A stretch of 15,185 nucleotides of DNA from Gammaproteobacteria bacterium (GCA_028293725.1 JAQGOE010000186.1:1-15185); one strand, 5' to 3'. Shown: positions 6,748 to 14,578, numbered from the stretch's first letter. The notes: generated by a model not told the origin, from the sequence alone. Translations and numbers: made by a program.

Positions 6748-7487
6748 TGGAAACCGCCGATCTCAGCCACCACATCTCGCGCCGCTTCAACGAAGACCTC
6801 GAACGGGTCCGCAGTAAAGTGCTGGGCATGGGCGGTTTCGTCGAGCAGCAGCTGCACAAGGCGATCACGGCTCTCATCGAGGGCGACAGCACTCTCGGCG
6901 AATCCGTGGCGATGGACGACTACCAGGTCAACAACATGGAGGTCTCCATCGACGAGGAATGCAGCCGCATCCTAGCGACCCGGGCGCCCGCGGCCGGCGA
7001 CCTCCGCGTAATCGTCGCGATCATCAAGACCATCACCGACCTGGAGCGCATTGGCGACGAGGGCGAAAAGATCGGTTACATCGCTTCACGCCTGGCGACG
7101 ATGGAGCGTCCCGCCGACAAGTACCGTGAGATCAAGCATCTCGGCCGCGTGGTGTCCGAGATGGTCCACGAGGCATTGGACGCTTTTGCACGCATGGACG
7201 TCGAATCGGCCCTCCGAGTGGCCCGGCAAGACCGCCTCGTCGACGAAGAATACGAGGCGATCCAACGCCAGAGCATCACATTCATGATGGAGGACCCGCG
7301 CACGATCCGGCGCCACCTCGACGTCATGTGGGTCGTGCGGGCCCTCGAGCGCATCGGCGACCACGCCAAGAACATCAGCGAATACGTGATTTATATGGTC
7401 CACGGCAAGGACATAAGACATACGTCCTTGGACGACGTCGAGCGCGAGCTCGGCCAGGGAACTCCTGCCGCCGGAAGCGTCAAATAA
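6747..7487 (+). CDS. phoU: Phosphate signalling protein PhoU (copy 1)
   Basis: PhoU is a cytoplasmic all-helical protein that represses PhoR signalling when the Pst transporter is saturated. At 246 residues it matches the family length (E. coli 241). Two PhoU helical repeats are present, each with the metal-binding ExxxD pattern: TDLERIGDEGEKIG (97-110; E100, D104) and RALERIGDHAKNISEYV (198-214; E201, D205). HHISRRFNEDLERV (8-21) and MGGFVEQQL (28-36) are typical of the N-terminus. The ATG at 6747 shares one base with the agt stop (TGATG) and has GGAG at 6732-6735. A much longer open frame exists upstream but lies inside agt and is unrelated to PhoU. Placement behind plcP-agt rather than behind pstB is unusual and gives the cluster two phoU genes. 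Confidence 0.95.
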   Translation: METADLSHHISRRFNEDLERVRSKVLGMGGFVEQQLHKAITALIEGDSTLGESVAMDDYQVNNMEVSIDEECSRILATRAPAAGDLRVIVAIIKTITDLERIGDEGEKIGYIASRLATMERPADKYREIKHLGRVVSEMVHEALDAFARMDVESALRVARQDRLVDEEYEAIQRQSITFMMEDPRTIRRHLDVMWVVRALERIGDHAKNISEYVIYMVHGKDIRHTSLDDVERELGQGTPAAGSVK

Positions 7488-7541
7488 CGGGTTCCCCCGG
7501 CGCCCAGAGTCGGGCCGCAGGCCTAAAAAGTCCGCAGGCCC

Positions 7542-7557
7542 TGGTAATATTCACCCG
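7542..7557 (+). promoter_or_regulatory. Possible extended -10 promoter placing the transcript start at the dsbB GTG
   Basis: TGGTAATAT (7542-7550) fits an extended -10 (TGn plus a 4/6 match to TATAAT). The predicted transcript start, about 7 nt on, coincides with the dsbB start codon at 7557. No Shine-Dalgarno is present, which fits a leaderless mRNA. No good -35 is seen. Confidence 0.35.
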
Positions 7558-8078
7558 TGCTCAAAAATCGTCGCCTGACCAATTTCGCCGGCTTCGCAGC
7601 CTGCGTAGCCCTCCTGGCCTACGCCTATTACACCCAATACGAGCTCGGTCTCGAGCCCTGTCCCTTGTGCATTTTCCAGCGAATTGCCATTGCGGCGCTG
7701 GGGGTCGTGTTCCTGATTGCGGCCCTACATAACCCCCGCGATTGGGGCGCGCGTGCGTACGCGGTGTTGATAGCGGCCGCCGCACTCTCGGCCATCGGCG
7801 TCGCGGCTCGCCACGTCTATGTGCAGCACCTTCCACCCGGCTCGCTGCCTTCGTGCGGGGCGCCGCTGGAAGTGTTGCTGAAGTTCACCCCCGTCACGGA
7901 GGTGATCCGAAAGGTACTAACCGGTAGCGGTGAATGCAGCGAGGTGACTTGGAAGTTCCTCGGCCTCGCGATGCCGGCGTGGGTCCTGATCTGCGCTCTT
8001 ATCCTTGGCGCATTCGGAGTCACCGCAAACGCTACGGCTCCGCAGCCAGCTCGCGGCTCGCCCCGTCTGGCCGCGTAA
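7557..8078 (+). CDS. dsbB: Disulfide bond formation protein DsbB
   Basis: This inner-membrane quinone reductase reoxidises the periplasmic oxidase DsbA. It has 173 residues (E. coli 176) and four hydrophobic segments (about 10-27, 41-58, 66-84 and 136-156). The two redox pairs are in place: C35/C38 in EPCPLCIFQR, and C100 with C127 in the second periplasmic loop (PSCGAPL and GECSEV). The start is GTG at 7557, 69 bp after phoU, with no visible ribosome binding site. A longer open frame upstream has no relation to DsbB. It faces dapE convergently with 12 bp between stops. It has no known part in phosphate control, so it seems to be a passenger in the cluster. Confidence 0.93.
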   Translation: MLKNRRLTNFAGFAACVALLAYAYYTQYELGLEPCPLCIFQRIAIAALGVVFLIAALHNPRDWGARAYAVLIAAAALSAIGVAARHVYVQHLPPGSLPSCGAPLEVLLKFTPVTEVIRKVLTGSGECSEVTWKFLGLAMPAWVLICALILGAFGVTANATAPQPARGSPRLAA

Positions 8079-8087
8079 ACGCGCGGC
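8070..8087. terminator. Small hairpin between the convergent dsbB and dapE ends
   Basis: GCCGCG (8070-8075) pairs with CGCGGC (8082-8087) across a 6-nt loop that contains the dsbB stop. Its position between convergent genes suggests a bidirectional end point, but the stem is short and there is no T-tract on either strand. Confidence 0.2.
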
Positions 8088-8090
8088 GTC

Positions 8091-9218
8091 CTACGCCAAG
8101 AGCCTCTGCATCACCCCAACATAGATGCGATGAAGCGCGTCGATATCGGCGACCCGCACGCTCTCGTTGACCTTGTGGATGGACGCGTTGATGACGCCCA
8201 GTTCCACTACCTGTGCACCGAGCGGGGCGATGAACCGCCCGTCAGACGTGCCGCCGCCGGTGGAGAGCTTCGGCCGCGAGCCCGTAACTTCTTCCACCGC
8301 TAATCCCACGGCATTCGAGAGGTCCCCAGGCGGGGTGTAGAACGGCTCGCCTGATACGTACCACTCGAGTGTGTATCGCACGCCGTGCTTGCGCAGGATT
8401 CCTTCCACGGTCTCCTTGAGACCTTCTTGAGTCTGTGCGGGCGAATATCGCAGATTGAAACGGGCCTTCAGCTCGCCCGGGATGACGTTCGGTGCTCCCG
8501 TCCCGGCATTGAGGTTCGAGACCTGGAAGCTCGTCGGCTGGAAATACTCGGTCCCGTTGTCCCACACGCGGCTCGTCAGCTCTGCAAGGGCAGGGGCGAG
8601 CGTATGAACGGGATTCTCTGCGAGCTGGGGATAGGCCACGTGCCCTTGCACGCCGTGCACCGTGAGTCTCCCGCTGAACGATCCCCGACGACCGACTTTG
8701 ACGGTGTCCCCGAGGGTGTTTTCGCTCGAAGGCTCCCCTACGACGCACCAGTCGATCCGCTCGTTACGTCCCGCGAGCATCTCTGCCACGCGCTTCGTGC
8801 CGTCCACCGACGGGCCCTCCTCATCACTCGTGATGAGGAACGCAATCGTCCCCCGGTGCTTCGGGTGCGCTCTCACGAACTCTTCGGTGGCGGTCACCAT
8901 CGCCGCTAGGCCGCTCTTCATGTCGGCGGCGCCACGCCCGTATAGGACGCCGTCGCGGACCGTGGGCACGAAGGGATCGGTACGCCACTCTTCCAGGGGC
9001 CCGGTGGGCACCACGTCGGTATGCCCTGCAAAGCAGAACACCGGGCCGCCACTCCCGTGAGTCGCCCAAAAATTCTCCACATTGCCGTAGCGCAGCGGCT
9101 CGATTTTGAAACCCAGGGCGGCGAGGCGCTCGGTGATCACCGCCTGGCAGCCCTCGTCCGCGGGGGTGACGGAGCGGCGGGCCATAAGATTCTGAGTCAG
9201 ATCAAGGGTTTGGGACAT
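8091..9218 (-). CDS. dapE: Succinyl-diaminopimelate desuccinylase DapE
   Basis: DapE hydrolyses N-succinyl-LL-2,6-diaminopimelate to LL-diaminopimelate and succinate in the cytoplasm, supplying lysine and peptidoglycan. It has 375 residues, the same length as E. coli DapE. The di-zinc ligands of this M20 peptidase family are visible: H66 in [12 protein letters not shown]99 in [11 protein letters not shown]133/E134 in TSDEEGPS, E162 in GEPSSEN and H348 in [24 protein letters not shown] (235-249) and [12 protein letters not shown] (319-330) are family signatures. The ATG at 9218 (minus strand) gives the usual [19 protein letters not shown] beginning. It is the only minus-strand gene here and lies back to back with pstS. 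Its own promoter is suggested in the shared upstream region. It has no obvious link to phosphate. Confidence 0.96.
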   Translation of the reverse strand: MSQTLDLTQNLMARRSVTPADEGCQAVITERLAALGFKIEPLRYGNVENFWATHGSGGPVFCFAGHTDVVPTGPLEEWRTDPFVPTVRDGVLYGRGAADMKSGLAAMVTATEEFVRAHPKHRGTIAFLITSDEEGPSVDGTKRVAEMLAGRNERIDWCVVGEPSSENTLGDTVKVGRRGSFSGRLTVHGVQGHVAYPQLAENPVHTLAPALAELTSRVWDNGTEYFQPTSFQVSNLNAGTGAPNVIPGELKARFNLRYSPAQTQEGLKETVEGILRKHGVRYTLEWYVSGEPFYTPPGDLSNAVGLAVEEVTGSRPKLSTGGGTSDGRFIAPLGAQVVELGVINASIHKVNESVRVADIDALHRIYVGVMQRLLA

Positions 9219-9270
9219 TCAGCGCAGACGCAATTGGATGGGTGGCGTGGGAGTCTCGTAGCGGCTCGCG

Positions 9271-9299
9271 TTTATACGACCAGCGCCGGCACGCAGCAA
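9271..9299 (-). promoter_or_regulatory. Candidate sigma-70 promoter of dapE
   Basis: On the minus strand, TATAAA (9276 to 9271) is a 5/6 match to the -10. TTGCTG (9299 to 9294) keeps the TTG of the -35, and the two are 17 bp apart. Transcription would begin about 45 nt before the dapE ATG. Confidence 0.4.
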
Positions 9300-9313
9300 G
9301 CCCCAAAACCTTC

Positions 9314-9335
9314 GAAAGCTGCAAGAAAGCTTCAA
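9314..9335. repeat. 11-bp tandem direct repeat in the dapE/pstS intergenic region
   Basis: GAAAGCTGCAA (9314-9324) is followed immediately by GAAAGCTTCAA (9325-9335), with 10 of 11 bases shared. The one-helical-turn period suggests a site for a tandemly binding regulator, but the sequence does not resemble the PhoB half-site. Confidence 0.5.
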
Positions 9336-9432
9336 CCTTCACATCCCAGCAACATGTTTTTGCGACGCTGGCGCGCAACGGCTAACCCCTGGCTGAGGGC
9401 CTTGTGCTGCAAATGCCTGCTGAGCCCGACCG

Positions 9433-9466
9433 CTGTCATCGCAGCGTCACAATTCCGTCATCTAAT
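9433..9466 (+). promoter_or_regulatory. Pho box and -10 of the pst operon promoter
   Basis: Three PhoB-type half-sites lie in register at 11 bp: CTGTCAT at 9433-9439 (7/7), GCGTCAC at 9444-9450 (5/7) and CCGTCAT at 9455-9461 (6/7). TCTAAT at 9461-9466 (5/6 to TATAAT) begins exactly 10 bp after the first 18-bp box, the spacing of PhoB-activated promoters where the box replaces the -35. The third unit touches the -10. This is the best Pho box in the window and sits upstream of pstS, the classic PhoB target. Confidence 0.8.
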
Positions 9467-9540
9467 GCGCCGGACCAGGAGTCAGGCTCCACGGCAGGAT
9501 GCGGCACGCCGGCCGACCCCACAGAATTCCAAAGAGCATG

Positions 9541-9545
9541 AGGAG
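9541..9545 (+). promoter_or_regulatory. Ribosome binding site of pstS
   Basis: AGGAG lies 7 nt before the ATG at 9553 and decides that start over an in-frame ATG at 9499. Confidence 0.7.
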
Positions 9546-9552
9546 TGGAACC

Positions 9553-10620
9553 ATGAGTTTTCTTTCACCTAAGCGAATGCTGCTGACCGCGACCGCCGCG
9601 GTAGCGCTGGTCAGCGTTGTGCAGGCCGCCGAGATTTCGGGCGCCGGCGCCACCTTCCCGACCCCCATCTATTCGAAGTGGGCGGATGCCTATAAGAAAG
9701 AGACCGGTGTTGGCCTGAACTACCAGTCCATCGGCTCCGGCGGTGGCATCAAGCAGATCAAGGCGAAGACGGTCACCTTCGGCGCCTCCGACATGCCTCT
9801 GAAGCCGGAAGACGTGAAAGAGTCCGGCCTGGTGCAGTTCCCCATGATCATCGGTGGTGCGGTTCCCGCCGTGAACATCAAGGGCGTGCAGCCCGGGCAG
9901 CTCGTGCTGGATGGCGCCACGATCGCCTCCATCTACCTGGGCGAGATCACCAAGTGGGACGATCCCAAGATCAAGAAGCTGAATCCGAAGCTCGCGCTGC
10001 CGGGCACGGCGATTGCGCCGATCTATCGCTCGGACGGCTCCGGAACCAACTTCCTGTTCTCGGATTACCTCTCGAAGTCGAGCCCGAAGTTCAAGGACAC
10101 CGTCGGTGCCGCCACCTCCGTGCAGTGGCCTTCGGGCATCGGCGCGAAGGGTAACGAGGGCGAAGCCAACATGGTGACGCAGACGGACGGCGCCATCGGT
10201 TACGTCGAGTACGCGTACGCCAAGCAGAACAAGATGTCGTACACGCTCCTCGTCAACAAGGACGGCAAGGCCGTCTCGCCGAGCGCCGACAGCTTTGCGG
10301 CCGCTGCCGCCAACGCGGACTGGGCGCACGCACCGGCCTACTACCTGATTCTCACGGACCAGGCGGGTGCCAAGAGCTGGCCCATCACCGGTGCGAGCTT
10401 CATCCTGGTGTACGCGACGCCGCAGGACCTCGCTGCCACCACGGAAGCGCTGAAGTTCTTCAACTGGGCGTACAAGAGCGGCACCAAGATGGCCGCCGAC
10501 CTCGACTACGTGCCGCTGCCAGCGGCGCTGATCACGCAGGTTCGTGCCACGTGGAAGGCCGAGATCAAGGGAGTGCCGGCCCTGTCCGCCGCTCCCGCCG
10601 CCGCCGCGAAGCGGATGTAA
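9553..10620 (+). CDS. pstS: Periplasmic phosphate-binding protein PstS
   Basis: PstS is the high-affinity substrate-binding protein of the Pst phosphate ABC transporter. It has 355 residues. The signal peptide has a basic start (PKR, 6-8) and a hydrophobic stretch to about 22, with cleavage likely after VVQA (25). Phosphate-contact motifs are present: GAGATFPTPIYSKW (30-43), SIGSGGGIKQI (59-69), FGASDMPL (76-83) and RSDGSGTNFLFSDYL. It uses a Sec-type signal with no lipobox cysteine, so it should be soluble in the periplasm. The ATG at 9553 is chosen because it has an AGGAG site and starts the signal peptide; an in-frame upstream ATG would add 18 residues of unsuitable sequence. The last dozen residues are Ala-rich and end KRM, beyond the normal fold. 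Expression is probably PhoB-controlled through the box at 9433. Confidence 0.96.
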   Translation: MSFLSPKRMLLTATAAVALVSVVQAAEISGAGATFPTPIYSKWADAYKKETGVGLNYQSIGSGGGIKQIKAKTVTFGASDMPLKPEDVKESGLVQFPMIIGGAVPAVNIKGVQPGQLVLDGATIASIYLGEITKWDDPKIKKLNPKLALPGTAIAPIYRSDGSGTNFLFSDYLSKSSPKFKDTVGAATSVQWPSGIGAKGNEGEANMVTQTDGAIGYVEYAYAKQNKMSYTLLVNKDGKAVSPSADSFAAAAANADWAHAPAYYLILTDQAGAKSWPITGASFILVYATPQDLAATTEALKFFNWAYKSGTKMAADLDYVPLPAALITQVRATWKAEIKGVPALSAAPAAAAKRM

Positions 10621-10658
10621 GGCGCCGCCGCGCCGGCACCCGGACGTCGGCCGTGCGG

Positions 10659-10664
10659 TAGAAT
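10659..10664 (+). promoter_or_regulatory. Possible -10 element between pstS and pstC
   Basis: TAGAAT (5/6 to TATAAT) stands out in very GC-rich sequence just upstream of the pstS-pstC hairpin. No -35 partner is convincing. It could provide weak Pho-independent expression of pstCAB. Confidence 0.2.
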
Positions 10665-10675
10665 GGAAAGCCCGG

Positions 10676-10700
10676 CGGCCGCTCGACACCAGAGCGGCCG
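10676..10700 (+). promoter_or_regulatory. Intercistronic hairpin between pstS and pstC
   Basis: CGGCCGCTC (10676-10684) and GAGCGGCCG (10692-10700) are perfectly complementary across a 7-nt loop. A G-U and a G-C pair can extend the stem to 11. Only a short TTT follows (10705-10707). Such hairpins after a binding-protein gene often stabilise its mRNA or partly terminate transcription, so that PstS exceeds the membrane subunits; that role is inferred here. Confidence 0.55.
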
Positions 10701-10733
10701 TCGATTTGTGACCTCCAAAAGGTGCCATCGGCA

Positions 10734-11702
10734 ATGAATACCGTGGCTGCAATCGAGCCGCGGCACGCCGCGGGGCAGCGACTGCGTGAGCGGATTTTTC
10801 GCGGGGCGACCCTGGCCGCCGCGCTTGTCGTTCTGGCGCTGCTAGGCGGTGTAGCCATTACGCTCATCAAGGGCTCATGGCCGGCTTTCTCTCATTTCAA
10901 GTTCGCCTTTCTCACCACCGAGATCTGGAATCCCGTCACCGACAAGTACGGTGCCCTGGCGCCCATCTACGGGACGCTCGTGACCTCGCTGCTCGCGATG
11001 CTCCTCGCCGTTCCGATCAGCCTCGGCATTGCTATTTTTCTCACCGAGCTCGCGCCCTCCTGGATGAAGCGGCCCGTGGGCGTCGCCATAGAGCTGCTGG
11101 CCGCCGTGCCGAGCATCATCTTCGGCATCTGGGGACTGTTCGTCCTCGCGCCAATTCTCCAGCGCCATGTGCAGCCTTTCCTCATTGATTGGATCGGCCC
11201 GCTGCCCGTCATCGGCAAACTCTTTCAAGGTCCCCCGTTTGGTATCGGCATCCTCTCCGCGAGCTTCGTGCTGGCGATCATGGTCATCCCGTTCATCTCG
11301 GCCGTCATGCGCGACGTGTTTGAGACCGTGCCCGACGTGTTGAAGGAATCCGCGTACGGCCTTGGCGCCACGACCTGGGAAGTCATCTGGAAGGTCGTCG
11401 TACCGTATGCCCGCACCGGTGTGGTTGGTGGGATCATGCTCGGTCTCGGCCGTGCGCTGGGCGAGACGATGGCCGTGACTTTCGTGATCGGTAACGCGCA
11501 CCGTGTCAGCACCTCGCTTTTAGCACCCGGCACGACGATCTCCGCATCCATCGCGAACGAATTCACCGAAGCGGTTGGCGACCTCTACACCTCGTCGCTC
11601 GTCGCGCTCGGCACATTGTTGTTTCTCATCACGTTCTCCGTCATTGCCGCGGCCCGGTTCATGTTGTTGCGACTCGACCGGCGCGCACTGTCCTCTGTAT
11701 GA
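10734..11702 (+). CDS. pstC: Phosphate ABC transporter permease PstC
   Basis: PstC is one of the two membrane-spanning subunits of the Pst importer, with 322 residues (E. coli 319). TM1 (about 21-41, preceded by RLRERIFRG) and five further hydrophobic segments are visible. Landmarks include [37 protein letters not shown] and the ABC-permease coupling loop with the EAA-like motif [39 protein letters not shown] follows. The ATG at 10734 has AAGGTG (10719-10724) 9 nt upstream; a GTG at 10722 in the same frame would add four residues and has no site. The stop overlaps the pstA start by 4 bp (ATGA), implying coupled translation of the permease pair. Confidence 0.95.
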   Translation: MNTVAAIEPRHAAGQRLRERIFRGATLAAALVVLALLGGVAITLIKGSWPAFSHFKFAFLTTEIWNPVTDKYGALAPIYGTLVTSLLAMLLAVPISLGIAIFLTELAPSWMKRPVGVAIELLAAVPSIIFGIWGLFVLAPILQRHVQPFLIDWIGPLPVIGKLFQGPPFGIGILSASFVLAIMVIPFISAVMRDVFETVPDVLKESAYGLGATTWEVIWKVVVPYARTGVVGGIMLGLGRALGETMAVTFVIGNAHRVSTSLLAPGTTISASIANEFTEAVGDLYTSSLVALGTLLFLITFSVIAAARFMLLRLDRRALSSV

Positions 11703-12577
11703 ATAGTTCCGTACTCAGCGGTCCTGCACACAGGCGTCGCACCACGCGTAAGATCACGAACGCCGTGGCTCTGATCCTGTCAGGACTCGCCACCGCCATC
11801 GGGTTGTTTTTCCTGGGTGCCATTCTCTGGACGTTGATCAAGAATGGCCTCGCGGGCGTGTCTGTCGCATTGTTCACCGAAATGACACCGCCTCCCGGCA
11901 GCGAGGGTGGCTTGTTGAACGCCATCTACGGCAGCGCCGTGATGACGGTCATCGGTATTCTCATCGGCGCGCCGATCGGCATGCTGGCGGGAACCTATCT
12001 CGCGGAATACGGCCGAACCTCACACCTGGCCTCCGTGATCCGATTCGTGAACGACGTGTTGCTCAGCGCGCCGTCCATCATCATCGGCCTGTTCGTGTAT
12101 GGCGTGCTGGTCATCCGGATGGGGCACTTCTCGGCCATCGCCGGGGCGGTGTCCCTTGCCATCATCGCGATGCCGGTGACGGTGCGAACCACGGAGGACA
12201 TGCTGAACCTGGTACCCCAGGGCATGAAAGATGCTTCCACGGCAATGGGTGCATATCCATGGCGTACGATAACGAACATCATCTACCCGGCCGCCCGCAG
12301 CGGCATCGTGACAGGACTGTTGCTGGCCGTAGCGCGCATCAGCGGCGAGACGGCGCCGCTGCTGTTCACGGCTCTCAACAACCAGTTCTGGAGCAGCAAC
12401 CTGAACTCGCCGATGGCGAACCTGCCGGTGGTCATCTTCCAGTTCGCCCTGAGTCCCTACAAGAACTGGCAGCAGCTCGCGTGGTCCGGCGCCCTGTTGA
12501 TCACAGTGACCATACTCATTCTGAGCATCATCGCTCGCTTCGTCGTCTCCGCGCTGAATCCGGGCGGTCGGCGGTGA
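11699..12577 (+). CDS. pstA: Phosphate ABC transporter permease PstA
   Basis: PstA is the second membrane-spanning subunit, pairing with PstC; it has 292 residues (E. coli 296). A basic N-terminus (RRRTTRK, 12-18) precedes TM1 (about 22-46). The family signatures [39 protein letters not shown] and the coupling-loop motif [20 protein letters not shown] are present, then [20 protein letters not shown]. The ATG at 11699 overlaps the pstC stop (ATGA), and the stop at 12575-12577 overlaps the next gene's GTG. Nothing is truncated or unusual. Confidence 0.95.
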   Translation: MNSSVLSGPAHRRRTTRKITNAVALILSGLATAIGLFFLGAILWTLIKNGLAGVSVALFTEMTPPPGSEGGLLNAIYGSAVMTVIGILIGAPIGMLAGTYLAEYGRTSHLASVIRFVNDVLLSAPSIIIGLFVYGVLVIRMGHFSAIAGAVSLAIIAMPVTVRTTEDMLNLVPQGMKDASTAMGAYPWRTITNIIYPAARSGIVTGLLLAVARISGETAPLLFTALNNQFWSSNLNSPMANLPVVIFQFALSPYKNWQQLAWSGALLITVTILILSIIARFVVSALNPGGRR

Positions 12578-13386
12578 GCGCAACAGCCGCGAACATCGGC
12601 GCGGCCATGGCTACGGCCAGCACCACGGCACATCCGGTGAAGTTCGAGGTTCGCCACCTGGATTTCTACTACGGTCAGACGCACGCCCTGAAAGATGTGA
12701 ATCTCACGCTGGGCGATCGAAGTATCACCGCCTTCATCGGTCCCTCGGGCTGCGGAAAGTCGACCCTCCTGCGGGTGTTTAACCGCATGTACGCATTGTA
12801 TTCCGGACATCGCGCCACCGGCGATGTTCTGTTGGATGGCGAGGATATCCTGGCGCCGACGGTCGACGTGGCGTCGCTGCGCTTTCGGGTTGGCATGGTC
12901 TTCCAGAAGCCGACACCGTTTCCCATGTCCATCTTCGATAACGTCGCGTTCGGACTGCGGCTGGCGCGACGCATCTCCCGTAACGAGCTCCAGGAGCGGG
13001 TCGAGGCCGCGCTGCGCGACGCCGCGATGTGGGAAGAGGTCAAAGACAAGTTGCACGAAGACGGCCGCAGCCTCTCCGGCGGCCAGCAACAGCGCCTCTG
13101 TATCGCCCGCACCATAGCGTTGCAACCTGAAGTGATCCTGTTCGATGAGCCGACCGCGGCACTCGACCCGATCTCCACCCTGCGGATCGAAGAGACCCTG
13201 CAGAGTCTGCGTGAGAAATACTGTATCGCCATCGTCACCCACAACCTCCAACAGGCCGCCCGCGTCTCGAACGTCACCGCGTTCATGTACCTGGGCGAGC
13301 TCGTCGAGATGGGGCCGACGGAACAAATGTTTACCGCGCCGAAGAGTCGCCGCACCGACGATTACGTCACCGGTCGCTTCGGCTAG
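12574..13386 (+). CDS. pstB: Phosphate ABC transporter ATP-binding protein PstB (copy 1)
   Basis: This ATPase drives PstCA. From the GTG at 12574 it has 270 residues (E. coli 257). Motifs in order: Walker [10 protein letters not shown] (56-64), Q-loop [13 protein letters not shown] (108-120), signature [15 protein letters not shown] (167-181), Walker B VILFDEP (187-193) and switch histidine in [15 protein letters not shown] is favoured because it overlaps the pstA stop in the GTGA pattern used elsewhere here; ATG 12607 (259 residues) is the alternative and loses only a non-conserved leader. The segment [19 protein letters not shown] is the E. coli-type PstB pattern (NRMY, not NRMN). Walker B is followed by PTAALD rather than PCSALD. 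A second PstB follows 18 bp later. Confidence 0.95.
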   Translation: MSATAANIGAAMATASTTAHPVKFEVRHLDFYYGQTHALKDVNLTLGDRSITAFIGPSGCGKSTLLRVFNRMYALYSGHRATGDVLLDGEDILAPTVDVASLRFRVGMVFQKPTPFPMSIFDNVAFGLRLARRISRNELQERVEAALRDAAMWEEVKDKLHEDGRSLSGGQQQRLCIARTIALQPEVILFDEPTAALDPISTLRIEETLQSLREKYCIAIVTHNLQQAARVSNVTAFMYLGELVEMGPTEQMFTAPKSRRTDDYVTGRFG

Positions 13387-13404
13387 TTAGGGAACTTCAG
13401 TGCT

Positions 13405-14472
13405 ATGACACAACCCAGGCAACCCACAGTGCAGGAGCGTAAGCGTCCCGACGCCGTCGTGGCCGCCTCCATTATGGCAGCCAACACTCCCTCCGGCGCT
13501 AACCCCCCATCCGCCTCCAACGACCCTGCCGCCATGCCTTCCGGCCCCAACGGCCCCAACGGCCCCCACAGCCCCGACCCCGGCCCGCGCCGTCGCGATA
13601 GCGAGAGTGGTCTCAACCTCAAACCCAGTGGCCGCACCCACGCGTCGTCCGCCAGCGCGCTCGAGGATCGCTCGGCACAGGCTGCCGGACATACGATCGG
13701 TCAGGTTGCTGTTGAGAATCCGGTGTTCTCCTGCAAGGACGTGAACGTCTACTACGGGCAAAAACACGCGCTCAAGAATGTTTCCATCGACGTCGGCCGC
13801 AAGCAGGTGCTGGCAATGATCGGCCCTTCCGGCTGCGGCAAATCAACCTTCCTGCGCTGCCTGAATCGCATGAACGATACGATTCCCGGCGCCCGCGTCA
13901 CCGGCTCGATCACGCTCGACGGTCGCGACATCCACGACAAGCGGCAGGATGTCGTGCAGATCCGCGCGCGTGTTGGCATGGTGTTTCAGAAGCCGAACCC
14001 GTTTCCGAAGTCTATCTATGAGAACGTCGCCTACGGCCCCCGCATTCACGGGCTCGCCCGCGGCCGCGCGGATCTCGACGATATCGTTTGCACGAGCCTG
14101 CAACGTGCCGGCTTGTGGGATGAGGTCAAGGATCGTTTGAACAGCCCTGGCACCGGCTTGTCAGGTGGTCAACAGCAACGTCTGTGCATCGCACGTACGA
14201 TTGCCATTCAACCCGAAGTGATTCTGATGGACGAGCCGTGCTCGGCGCTCGACCCGATCGCCACCGCGCGCATCGAAGACCTCATCGACGAACTGCGCGC
14301 GCAATACGCGATCGTCATCGTCACCCACTCCATGCAACAGGCTGCCCGCGTGTCGCAGCGAACCGCGTACTTCCACATGGGTGACCTGATTGAAGTGGGT
14401 GAGACCGACAAGGTCTTCACGAACCCCCGTCATCGCCTGACCGAGGACTACATCACTGGTCGATTCGGTTAA
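13405..14472 (+). CDS. pstB: Phosphate ABC transporter ATP-binding protein PstB (copy 2, with N-terminal extension)
   Basis: This is a second complete PstB ATPase, with 355 residues. The ABC domain starts only at about 106 ([16 protein letters not shown]). It carries Walker [10 protein letters not shown] (140-148), Q-loop [19 protein letters not shown] (191-209), signature [15 protein letters not shown] (252-266), Walker [13 protein letters not shown] (272-283) and [26 protein letters not shown] marks the other common PstB subtype, so it is not a recent duplicate of copy 1. Residues 1-105 are Pro/Ser/Ala/Asn-rich, predicted disordered, and include GPN-type repeats. AGGGAA (13389-13394) lies 10 nt before the ATG. 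In-frame ATGs at 13474 and 13534 could shorten the extension but not remove it. It may drive the same PstCA or substitute for copy 1 under other conditions. Confidence 0.93.
   Translation: MTQPRQPTVQERKRPDAVVAASIMAANTPSGANPPSASNDPAAMPSGPNGPNGPHSPDPGPRRRDSESGLNLKPSGRTHASSASALEDRSAQAAGHTIGQVAVENPVFSCKDVNVYYGQKHALKNVSIDVGRKQVLAMIGPSGCGKSTFLRCLNRMNDTIPGARVTGSITLDGRDIHDKRQDVVQIRARVGMVFQKPNPFPKSIYENVAYGPRIHGLARGRADLDDIVCTSLQRAGLWDEVKDRLNSPGTGLSGGQQQRLCIARTIAIQPEVILMDEPCSALDPIATARIEDLIDELRAQYAIVIVTHSMQQAARVSQRTAYFHMGDLIEVGETDKVFTNPRHRLTEDYITGRFG
13543..13578 (+). repeat. Four degenerate 9-bp tandem repeats in the pstB2 extension
   Basis: Units GGCCCCAAC (13543-13551), the same again (13552-13560), GGCCCCCAC (13561-13569) and AGCCCCGAC (13570-13578) encode GPN, GPN, GPH and SPD (residues 47-58). 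This looks like slippage growth within a disordered segment. Confidence 0.75.
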
Positions 14473-14578
14473 CAACGACGGGCTGCCGGCTCCGGCCGCC
14501 GATCGTCCCCTTCTCGAAGGCCACATCTCGAAGGCATTCGACGGGGCGTTAGCCACCCTGCACGTACGCCTCATCGAG
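14441..14578 (+). other. In-frame 5' extension of the second phoU without a standard start codon
   Basis: After a stop at 14438-14440, the phoU2 frame is open to its first ATG at 14579, and this stretch has no ATG, GTG or TTG in any frame. Yet it encodes PhoU-like sequence: GHISKAFDGALATL from 14519, aligning with HISRRFNEDLERV of copy 1. The distance from that His to MGG is 19 residues in both. CTG at 14456 (8 nt after GAGGA at 14443-14447) or CTG at 14483 would give 231 or 222 residues, normal PhoU lengths. Confidence 0.65.

Larger units (their letters stand above)
9219..9552. other. Divergent dapE/pstS control region (334 bp, no gene)
   Basis: No protein or RNA gene is supported here. The stretch holds a minus-strand promoter candidate for dapE (9271-9299), an 11-bp tandem repeat (9314-9335), the pstS Pho box with -10 (9433-9466), an untranslated leader of about 80 nt and the pstS ribosome binding site. 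Between 9336 and 9432 nothing was recognised. Confidence 0.7.

Noticed and set aside
7515..7540. Direct repeat CCGCAGGCC (7515-7523 and 7532-7540) between phoU1 and dsbB, considered as terminator or operator.
   Set aside because: The repeat is direct rather than inverted, with no usable stem plus T-tract on the plus strand; GC-rich chance repeats are common here.
9565..10752. 395-codon open frame on the minus strand across pstS.
   Set aside because: Composition is typical of an antisense shadow in GC-rich DNA (Gly/Arg/His/Val-rich, no recognisable motifs), and it lies almost wholly opposite a clear pstS.
12259..12573. Upstream extension of the pstB1 frame into pstA.
   Set aside because: The extension overlaps conserved pstA coding sequence and is unlike PstB; the GTG at 12574 gives the normal PstB length.
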